A stretch of DNA of 64,000 nt from NCBI RefSeq assembly GCF_000373265.1, contig NZ_KB890761.1, positions 186,001-250,000 of the forward strand, read 5' to 3'. Below are positions 58,322 to 64,000 of this stretch, piece by piece; the stretch's first letter is position 1, and every line of letters begins with the position of its first letter. The translations under genes were made by a program, and so were the position numbers. The notes below the pieces were generated by a model. It worked only from the letters and a program-made list of their open reading frames with translations, did not search any database and was not told where the DNA came from. The stretch comes from Pontibacter roseus DSM 17521. Lineage in GTDB: Bacteria; Bacteroidota; Bacteroidia; Cytophagales; Hymenobacteraceae.

Positions 58322-60142
58322 TTAGTTCTTCATGAGTTTGAAGGTGTGCTTGGTGCCGTCGCTCTCAATTACGTGCAGGATGTAGATGCCCTTGTGGGTC
58401 ACGTGTCCGGTGTCGATGGTGAGGGTGGTGCCGGTCACCTCCTGCTGGCGGTTGAGGATGACCTGCCCATGAGCGTTGGAGAGGATAGTGTGTACCTTGC
58501 GGGTATCGCCTCCGTTCAGTTTAACGGTTATCACATTCTCAAAGGGATTCGGGTATGCAGTTACTGCTCCGTTGCCGCCGTCCAGGGACACGGCCTGCAC
58601 CGAGGAGAGGGTGGTCGTGCCGTCCAGGTCCACCTGGGCCAGGCGGTAGTAGCGCGTGCCCGACACGGCCCTGGTGTCCAGGAAGGTATAGCGCTGCGCC
58701 ATCGACGTGGTGCCCACCTCGCTCCTGACGAAGCCCAGCGTGTGGAAGGCGCGCGCGTCCGTGGACACCTGCACCTCGAAGCCGCTGTTGTCCTGCTCCG
58801 AGGCCGTCGCCCACGTCAGCTGCACCCCCTGCGCGTGCCGCTGTGCCTTGAACGACACCAACTCTACCGGGAGGGGAATTGGAGCCGGAGTAGGGGCTAT
58901 TGTGTATAGACTTGGAATAGGTGCTCCTGTTGCACTAAAGGTTGTATTCAAGGGTTCGCTTATATTTGATACCATTGAGAAAGTGCCCGCTGTTGCTGTT
59001 TCTCTATACAAGCCATAATTCGGCTCTGTGGCAATACGTTCGTGTGCCAAAAAATTAAATTTTATGTCCGCACTAGTGGCAGCTTGTCCGGTGCTGCCTG
59101 CGCTGACCTGGAAGTAGCGGCTAGCCGACAGTTTGGGGATTGTAGTGCCTTGCTCCTGTACAGAAAGCTTGGTACCGGTTGTTCTTGTAATAACAATGTT
59201 ACGGGCAGAGTTTGCTGAATGTGTTACAGCAACGCCTATACCTCCAAAATCATTTGGAGTTGTACCTGCTGCAACAGAACGTTCGGCTCTTACTCTACCT
59301 GTGATATATTCATTTGCAGTTTCCAATGAAGTCAGTCTTGCACTCTCTCCTAACGTGAGTGTGTACATTGTTGAGGGAGTGCTTGTAGTTGCATCAGAAA
59401 TTGTCGACAGCTTTCCGCCTTCTAGAAGGCTAAGCTCCCCTTCAACTGTCACATTCCGTGGCGTCTTTACCAATCCTCCTACAACTTTGAGGTTAAAGTA
59501 GTTGCCTTCTACAGCCTGTGTTTTATTATCTTGCACTGTTTGAGGTGCTATTATATTGGTAGTACCGTGGTACTCTACAGTACTTGATGTGTTGCAGATA
59601 AAGTCAAACTTTCCAGTACCTATTTCTACCTCACCTTGCACAACTAAGGTTCCGCTAATACTTATAGCAGCTTTAGCGTTGGTGCCATTATTTTCAACTA
59701 GAATATCTAAGTCTTGTACAGTCAATTTGCTTCCCGTGGCTAAAGTAAGTCCTGGTGTACCTCCACCAGTTTTGGCATCTAACTGTAGGTTAAGGCAGGA
59801 GTGCTCACCATCTACAACAACAGCAGCTGACTGCTCAATTCTGGCTATATCATTGGCTCCAGGAAAATCTATGCCCGCTATTGGGTTAGCTTTGGCAGGA
59901 AGTCCCCAAACTTCAGGATTGCTCCAACTGTTGTTTGCTACACCACCATCTTTACCACCGCCTTTTATAGCTTTCCAAGCGATAAATGTTGTCTGCCCAA
60001 ATCCCTCCCCGCTCACCAGCAGGAAAAAGACTAGCAGCATCAAGGTGAAAATTTTCTTCGCGCCACTCAACACCGTTGCTAAGGCAGTGATGCCAGACCA
60101 GGCAGGTGCTGTGGCTAAAGTTGAACTGTAAACGTGTTTCAT
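58322..60142 (-). CDS. T9SS-sorted surface protein, paralog B
   Basis: A 606-residue protein. MKHVYSSTLA opens an extended signal region like that of paralog A (helix FTLMLLVFFLLVSGEGFGQ). The middle 350 residues are beta-rich, with a helix/solenoid-like rhythm (LNLQLDAKTGGGTPGLTLATG and similar), a Flg-like passenger or G8-type fold being possible. The final 170 residues match paralog A, with 112 bp identical (55586-55697 and 58567-58678). ATG 60142 is chosen by alignment with paralog A. Confidence 0.82.
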   Translation of the reverse strand: MKHVYSSTLATAPAWSGITALATVLSGAKKIFTLMLLVFFLLVSGEGFGQTTFIAWKAIKGGGKDGGVANNSWSNPEVWGLPAKANPIAGIDFPGANDIARIEQSAAVVVDGEHSCLNLQLDAKTGGGTPGLTLATGSKLTVQDLDILVENNGTNAKAAISISGTLVVQGEVEIGTGKFDFICNTSSTVEYHGTTNIIAPQTVQDNKTQAVEGNYFNLKVVGGLVKTPRNVTVEGELSLLEGGKLSTISDATTSTPSTMYTLTLGESARLTSLETANEYITGRVRAERSVAAGTTPNDFGGIGVAVTHSANSARNIVITRTTGTKLSVQEQGTTIPKLSASRYFQVSAGSTGQAATSADIKFNFLAHERIATEPNYGLYRETATAGTFSMVSNISEPLNTTFSATGAPIPSLYTIAPTPAPIPLPVELVSFKAQRHAQGVQLTWATASEQDNSGFEVQVSTDARAFHTLGFVRSEVGTTSMAQRYTFLDTRAVSGTRYYRLAQVDLDGTTTLSSVQAVSLDGGNGAVTAYPNPFENVITVKLNGGDTRKVHTILSNAHGQVILNRQQEVTGTTLTIDTGHVTHKGIYILHVIESDGTKHTFKLMKN

Positions 60143-60526
60143 AAAAAATGTAAGGATTGAAAGTTCTATACTAAAAACATATGCAGCAGCTTGACCGGCT
60201 ACTGGTAAGCGTTGCAAAAGAAACTAAGTTTGTTGTAGTTATGGCGGCGGCTTCATCAGAAGTAGAAACCAGGAGCAGCATTTTTTATGACTGAAAAACC
60301 AAGATAATTGATTTTCCCACTGCGGCTTTGGCTTCTGCTGACAGGTGTTAAGCCAGCCTGCGCTGAATCTTAATCTCCTATCAACTCTTGTGAGTGTAAA
60401 GCAATATTAAATATAGATAAATCAATTTCCTGCATTTAAACCGACTTTTTTATCAACATCTCTTCTATATTTATAAGATACATGTATTAATAAAAAATTA
60501 AATTCGAATATTAATATAAATTCATA
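60143..60526. other. AT-rich spacer upstream of paralog B
   Basis: About 380 bp, very AT-rich at the phosphoesterase end. I see no gene, perfect promoter element or hairpin. Confidence 0.4.
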
Positions 60527-61222
60527 TTAGTTCTTCCTCCGCACGAAGTAGGGGCGGTCTAGATTGCACTGAACGGACAGCTCTTTTGAATCTAAATCCA
60601 GGGCGGCGAGGTTGCCGTAGGAGGCGTTTCGGTAGTAGACGCAACCGGCGTCAAGGTTGATTTTGGAGTTGTTATGAGAGGCGCTCTTCTTGATGCTGTG
60701 CAGTGGGGTGGGGGTATGGCCATGCACTAACTGCTTGCCCGACAGCTTCTCCCAGTCCACTTCATAATTGCGGATGTTGAGCATGGCGTCTTTGTCTTTG
60801 AAGATGTCTTCCTGGTGAAAGTCGAAGCCGGCGTGCACCAGGTAATAATCGGGGAGTTCGAGGTAGTAGGGAAGGGAGTCCAGGAAATTAGCGTATAGCG
60901 GGGGGAGCTTTTTGAAGTCGTGTATATCGAAGCTCTGCAGCACCAGCCTTTTCTCTTGCTCTGATAGGTTCAAGGCGGCTTCTCCTTTGGAGGCGGACTG
61001 GAGCAGCATCTGGTCGTGGTTGCCGCGCAGGCAGTGCACCTGGTAGTGCTGCTTCTGCAGATGCAGTACAAAGTCTATCACCCCTTTGCTATCCGGGCCC
61101 TTGTTCACGAAATCACCCAGCAGGTATAGCTCGTCCTGTTTTTTCAGTTGAAGTTGCTCCAGCACGAGCGTCCTGAAGGTACGGGCGCAGCCGTGGATGT
61201 CTGTGATGGCATATCGGGCCAT
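60527..61222 (-). CDS. Metallophosphoesterase, PP1-like serine/threonine phosphatase
   Basis: A 231-residue calcineurin-like enzyme. DIHG (about residues 8-11), GDFVNKGPDS and RGNHD form the dimetal site, with a C-terminal HGHTP and GCVYY / D-A-G block. Such proteins act on phosphoproteins or small phosphates such as ApnA. No kinase partner is adjacent. Confidence 0.9.
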   Translation of the reverse strand: MARYAITDIHGCARTFRTLVLEQLQLKKQDELYLLGDFVNKGPDSKGVIDFVLHLQKQHYQVHCLRGNHDQMLLQSASKGEAALNLSEQEKRLVLQSFDIHDFKKLPPLYANFLDSLPYYLELPDYYLVHAGFDFHQEDIFKDKDAMLNIRNYEVDWEKLSGKQLVHGHTPTPLHSIKKSASHNNSKINLDAGCVYYRNASYGNLAALDLDSKELSVQCNLDRPYFVRRKN

Positions 61223-61266
61223 AAGAGGCTGTAGCGGTATTGTTGAAGGTATGGCTGAGGTAAAAA

Positions 61267-61296
61267 AATAGCACCTGTATGTGGACAGGTGCTATT
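61267..61296 (-). terminator. Terminator of the 77-aa protein gene
   Basis: AATAGCACCTGT / ACAGGTGCTATT stem, 12 bp, ATGTGG loop, then T-rich on the minus strand. Confidence 0.9.
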
Positions 61297-61317
61297 CCAG
61301 CTTTTTACAAATATAGC

Positions 61318-61551
61318 TTAGTTATACGTATTGTTATCTAAATCGGGTTTGTCTGTGTTGCGGTTTGGGTTATTCGTCTGCACGTTTGCTGCCGGCTCAT
61401 CCGGCCCCTCCGTATACTTCTTCTTGAGCTCGTCGTGCTCTGCGCTCGTCTGGTTTGGATTTACTGGTTTACCTGCGGCCTTGTCCTGGCCCTGACCCGT
61501 TGGGCGTCCTTTGTTTTCGCCGCCTGGCTGGGTATGCTTGTATGATGGCAT
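61318..61551 (-). CDS. Small hydrophilic, probably disordered protein
   Basis: A 77-residue protein with no hydrophobic core: Gly, Asn, Lys, Pro and Gln dominate (MPSYKHTQPGGENKGRPTGQ at the start, NPNRNTDKPDLDNNTYN at the end). Not recognised. It is near a second such protein and a stress-type SDR on the same strand, so it may belong to a desiccation or osmotic stress group; that is inference. Confidence 0.6.
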   Translation of the reverse strand: MPSYKHTQPGGENKGRPTGQGQDKAAGKPVNPNQTSAEHDELKKKYTEGPDEPAANVQTNNPNRNTDKPDLDNNTYN

Positions 61552-61644
61552 GATGTCCTCCTTTTTTAATTTTCAACAATTGGCAGCACGCTTTGCCTTT
61601 TGGCAGAGCGTCGCTGCGCTTCCTTACTATTTATTTTTCCTGAA

Positions 61645-61959
61645 TCAGGTTCCGCGGCCTTCTTCTTCGGTGCGCATGTTGTCGGGTGGTGGCACGCCGT
61701 CGTCTGCGAAGTCATTTACGCCAGTGGCGGATGGCCCTTCAGAGGCGGTGTCGCTGCCGAAGCCCTCCTTGCCGTCGCGGTTGCCGAAGCCGCCGCGCTG
61801 GTGCTCATTCTTGGGTGGGTCAGCGCCTGGTATGATGTGCCCTGCGCGTAGTTCCTGGTCGGTCGTGTCGTCCTCTATGACGCGCACTGGTCTGTCTTTT
61901 GGTCCGTTGCCGTTGCGGGGCTGGTCCTGATTGTGTTTATCGTTTTCCTGGTTTTCCAT
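61645..61959 (-). CDS. Hydrophilic, probably disordered protein
   Basis: A 104-residue protein rich in Asp, Glu, Gly, Asn and Pro (MENQENDKHNQDQPRNGNGP; DRPVRVIEDDTTDQELRAGH; PPPDNMRTEEEGRGT). Only the middle (VRVIEDDTTDQELRAGHIIP) has any hydrophobic rhythm. Not recognised. Third from last of four same-strand genes with the SDR. Confidence 0.6.
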   Translation of the reverse strand: MENQENDKHNQDQPRNGNGPKDRPVRVIEDDTTDQELRAGHIIPGADPPKNEHQRGGFGNRDGKEGFGSDTASEGPSATGVNDFADDGVPPPDNMRTEEEGRGT

Positions 61960-62036
61960 AGTTATGCTTTTATCCTGCTCCTGGCTGGAGCCACTACATG
62001 GTTTTACTCCAATTCTGTCCGATGGGTTTAATAAGC

Positions 62037-62906
62037 CTAGCTTCCTACCTGCTCGCCTCCGTTCACGTGTATCACCTGGCCCGTTATGTAAGAGCCGTCT
62101 TCTGAGGCCAGTAAAACATAGGCTGGCGCCACCTCAGATGGCTGCCCAGGGCGCTTTAGAGGCACATTCTGCCCAAACTCCTTCACCTTGTCTTCATCGA
62201 ACGAGGCAGGTATAAGCGGTGTCCAAATAGGGCCGGGGGCAACGGCGTTCACGCGGATGTTCTTCTCCGCCAGGTTAGCCGACAAGGACCTGGTGAAGGC
62301 CGTAATGGCGCCTTTGGTGGAGGCGTAGTCCATGAGGTGGTCGGAGCCACGGTAGGAGGTCACGGAGGTGGAGTTGACAATGGTGCTACCTTCCTTCATG
62401 TGCTCCAGCGCTGCTTTGGTCATGTAGAACATGGAGAAGATGTTGGTCTGGAAGGTGCGCTGCAGCTGGTCTTTTGAAATGTCCTTCAGGTCAGACTGCT
62501 CGTGCTGCTCGGCTGCGTTGTTGACCAAAATATCTAGCTTGCCCAGTTCCTTCACTGCCTGCTGCACGGCTTTCTTGCAAAAGGCCTCATCGCCAATGTC
62601 GCCTGCTATAATCAGTCCTTTGCGCCCCTCTTTCTCGATTAGGCCTAGCGTGTCTTTCGCGTCTTTGTCCTCGTTCAGGTATACGATGGCTACATCGGCG
62701 CCCTCGCGGGCGAAGTGCACGGCTACGGCCCGACCTATACCACTGTCGCCGCCTGTTATGAGGGCTACTTTGCCTTTCAGTTTGTCACTCCCCTTGTAGT
62801 TCTCCCGGATGTACTCGGGTTGTGGGGTCATTTTATGTTCATCGCCCGGCTGCTTTTCCTGCTTCTGCGGCGGTAAGGATTCTGGTTTGTTTGCCATAGT
62901 TTTCAT
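62037..62906 (-). CDS. SDR family oxidoreductase, stress type (YghA/YhxC-like)
   Basis: A 289-residue short-chain dehydrogenase: about 40 hydrophilic N-terminal residues (QKQEKQPGDEHKMTPQPEY), then GKVALITGGDSGIGRAVA (NAD(P)H Rossmann motif), NNAAEQ, catalytic S in NSTSVTSY, YASTKGA with Tyr and Lys, and APGPIWTPLIPAS. The long leader followed by GKVALITG is typical of the YghA/YhxC group often found with general stress genes. Substrate unknown. Its neighbours downstream are the two disordered proteins. Confidence 0.88.
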   Translation of the reverse strand: MKTMANKPESLPPQKQEKQPGDEHKMTPQPEYIRENYKGSDKLKGKVALITGGDSGIGRAVAVHFAREGADVAIVYLNEDKDAKDTLGLIEKEGRKGLIIAGDIGDEAFCKKAVQQAVKELGKLDILVNNAAEQHEQSDLKDISKDQLQRTFQTNIFSMFYMTKAALEHMKEGSTIVNSTSVTSYRGSDHLMDYASTKGAITAFTRSLSANLAEKNIRVNAVAPGPIWTPLIPASFDEDKVKEFGQNVPLKRPGQPSEVAPAYVLLASEDGSYITGQVIHVNGGEQVGS

Positions 62907-63033
62907 AGTTTTATAGTGGACACTGCGACGGCAGTCCCCTACTATACGCCGGCATTTTTAGCCTAGTTACCCCGGCCCCCAATCTTATTCAGGTAATGGC
63001 CGTTTACTCTTGACATACCTTAGCACCCAACCC

Positions 63034-63288
63034 ATGTGGAAAGAAGAGGACAACAAACTCAAGCGCAGCTTCCGGTTCAATGATTTCAGAGCCGCCATGG
63101 CCTTTATGAACGAGGTGGCCGATGTGGCCGAAGAACTGGACCACCACCCCTGGTGGAGCAACGTGTACAACAAGGTGGAGATAGAGCTCACCACACATGA
63201 CGCCGGTAATACTGTGACGGCCAAAGATGTGGAGCTGGCACGGCGCATCGATGCCATAGCCGACAAGCTGATGGCTACCGGGGCCTGA
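63034..63288 (+). CDS. 4a-hydroxytetrahydrobiopterin dehydratase (PCD/DCoH)
   Basis: An 84-residue pterin-4a-carbinolamine dehydratase fold: MWKEEDNKLKRSFRFNDF, then DHHPWWSNVYNKVEIELTTHD with the catalytic H-H-P-x-W motif, and AKDVELARRIDAIAD. It recycles the pterin cofactor of aromatic amino acid hydroxylases or of molybdopterin paths. No hydroxylase is adjacent. ATG 63034 is preferred over a TTG at 63010. Confidence 0.9.
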   Translation: MWKEEDNKLKRSFRFNDFRAAMAFMNEVADVAEELDHHPWWSNVYNKVEIELTTHDAGNTVTAKDVELARRIDAIADKLMATGA

Positions 63289-63328
63289 GCCGCCTACCTT
63301 CCCGCTATACCTTTCAGAATATCTATAG

Positions 63329-63336
63329 TATCTTTG
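63329..63336 (+). promoter_or_regulatory. TATCTTTG promoter element of rsmI
   Basis: Perfect TAnnTTTG ending 4 nt (CTGC) before the rsmI ATG. Confidence 0.55.
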
Positions 63337-63340
63337 CTGC

Positions 63341-64000
63341 ATGCAGGAACCTGAAAAGACCAACCTATACCTGGTGCCCACGCCCATCGGCAATCTGGAG
63401 GACATCACGCTGCGGGCCATACGCATACTGAAGGAAGTGGACGTTATTCTGGCCGAGGACACCCGCACCAGCGGCAAGCTGCTGCAGCACCTGGGCATCG
63501 AGAAGCGCATGCACAGCCACCACCTGCACAACGAGCACAAGGCCAGCGCCCACCTGGCGGAGCGCATGAAGGCGGGCGAGGTGATGGCACTTATATCAGA
63601 TGCCGGCACCCCCGGAATTTCTGACCCGGGTTTTTTGTTAGTGCGGGAGTGCCTGAAGCATGACCTGAAGGTAGAGTGCCTTCCGGGTGCTACCGCTTTC
63701 GTGCCGGCACTGGTAAAATCGGGCTTTAGTACCGACAGGTTTACCTTCGAGGGATTTCTGCCTCTGAAAAAGGGCCGCCAGACACGCTTGCAGCGTCTGG
63801 CGCAGGAGGAGCGCACCATGATTTTCTATGAGTCGCCGCACCGCCTGCTCAAAACGCTTTCACAGTTCAAAGAGTACTTTGGAGGCGAACGCGAGGCATC
63901 TGTTTCACGTGAAATCTCGAAGATGTTCGAGGAAACCATCAACGGTACTTTAGACGAGCTGATACAAATCTTCACAACAAAAGCAATCAAAGGTGAATTC
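63341..64000 (+). CDS. rsmI: 16S rRNA 2'-O-ribose methyltransferase RsmI, partial (C-terminus cut by window end)
   Basis: The first 220 codons of a tetrapyrrole-methylase-fold enzyme that 2'-O-methylates C1402 of 16S rRNA. LYLVPTPIGNLEDITLRA and AEDTRTSGKLLQHLGI open it, MALISDAGTPGISDPG is the SAM-binding block, GATAFVPALVKSGF and FEGFLPLKKGRQTR follow, and YESPHRLLKTL is present. About 230-240 residues are usual, so only the last part is missing. Frame is open to the last base (GAATTC). Confidence 0.93.
   Translation, partial: MQEPEKTNLYLVPTPIGNLEDITLRAIRILKEVDVILAEDTRTSGKLLQHLGIEKRMHSHHLHNEHKASAHLAERMKAGEVMALISDAGTPGISDPGFLLVRECLKHDLKVECLPGATAFVPALVKSGFSTDRFTFEGFLPLKKGRQTRLQRLAQEERTMIFYESPHRLLKTLSQFKEYFGGEREASVSREISKMFEETINGTLDELIQIFTTKAIKGEF

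Noticed and set aside
63995-64000. GAATTC at the very end of the window as a cloning site
   Set aside because: It is in frame with rsmI and reads Glu-Phe; a single EcoRI word at a window edge proves nothing.

Overview
The window looks like chromosomal DNA of a pigmented, aerobic Bacteroidota bacterium, most likely the Cytophagales family Hymenobacteraceae (Pontibacter or a close relative). The evidence is four exported proteins with type IX secretion (T9SS) C-terminal sorting domains, a CrtD/CruF carotenoid pair, Bacteroidota-only families (DUF4783, probably DUF6952), and promoters of the Bacteroidota type (TTG, 20 bp, TAnnTTTG). No phage, plasmid, IS element or CRISPR array was seen. The organism assignment is inference from these gene families.

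Layout. 1-2 kb: initiator tRNA-fMet and an Omp85/BamA-like protein. 2-4.6 kb: hemW, a SpoIIAA-like small protein and a cyclase-family hydrolase. 4.6-9.5 kb: a metH-metF methionine operon behind a SAM-I riboswitch whose expression platform can be read as a translational switch. 9.9-15.6 kb: a DoxX-like membrane protein, rplU-rpmA, and class Ia ribonucleotide reductase nrdB and nrdA. 15.7-20 kb: a variable patch with an AT-rich HEPN-like orphan gene, two tandem SpoIIAA-like paralogs, an Hsp20, small unknown ORFs and a GNAT acetyltransferase remnant. 20-29.4 kb: small exported proteins, an alpha/beta hydrolase, an RlpA-like lipoprotein, a ZIP transporter, a methyltransferase, nadC and gpmI. 29.5-36.2 kb: an M43 metalloprotease with T9SS tail, YjbQ, a beta-helix lipoprotein, prfA, a Tll0287-like haem lipoprotein and a thioredoxin pair. 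36.2-39.7 kb: TetR regulator, cruF, crtD and an SRPBCC protein. 39.8-49.8 kb: SNF2 helicase, LolC/E-like permease, methyltransferase, rbfA, a GT-C-like membrane protein and the glyA-tatC-rpiB operon. 50-60.1 kb: four large T9SS surface/secreted proteins. 60.5-64 kb: a metallophosphoesterase, a putative stress group (SDR plus two disordered proteins), pterin dehydratase and rsmI, cut by the window end.

How the genes work together. metF makes methyl-tetrahydrofolate, metH uses it to remethylate homocysteine, and SAM closes the loop through the leader. glyA in the same window supplies one-carbon units to folate. cruF and crtD probably tailor a C1'-hydroxylated monocyclic carotenoid. The T9SS proteins are cargo; the secretion machinery itself is not here.

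Most unusual signals: (1) the 8-mer CTATACCT/AGGTATAG occurs at least 58 times in 64 kb, in all coding frames and in spacers, against about 2 expected by chance; (2) promoters whose TAnnTTTG element lies only 4 nt before the start codon (nadC, gpmI, rsmI), suggesting leaderless mRNAs; (3) several perfect inverted repeats with 25-33 bp arms at gene ends; (4) the AT-rich HEPN-like orphan beside nrdA.
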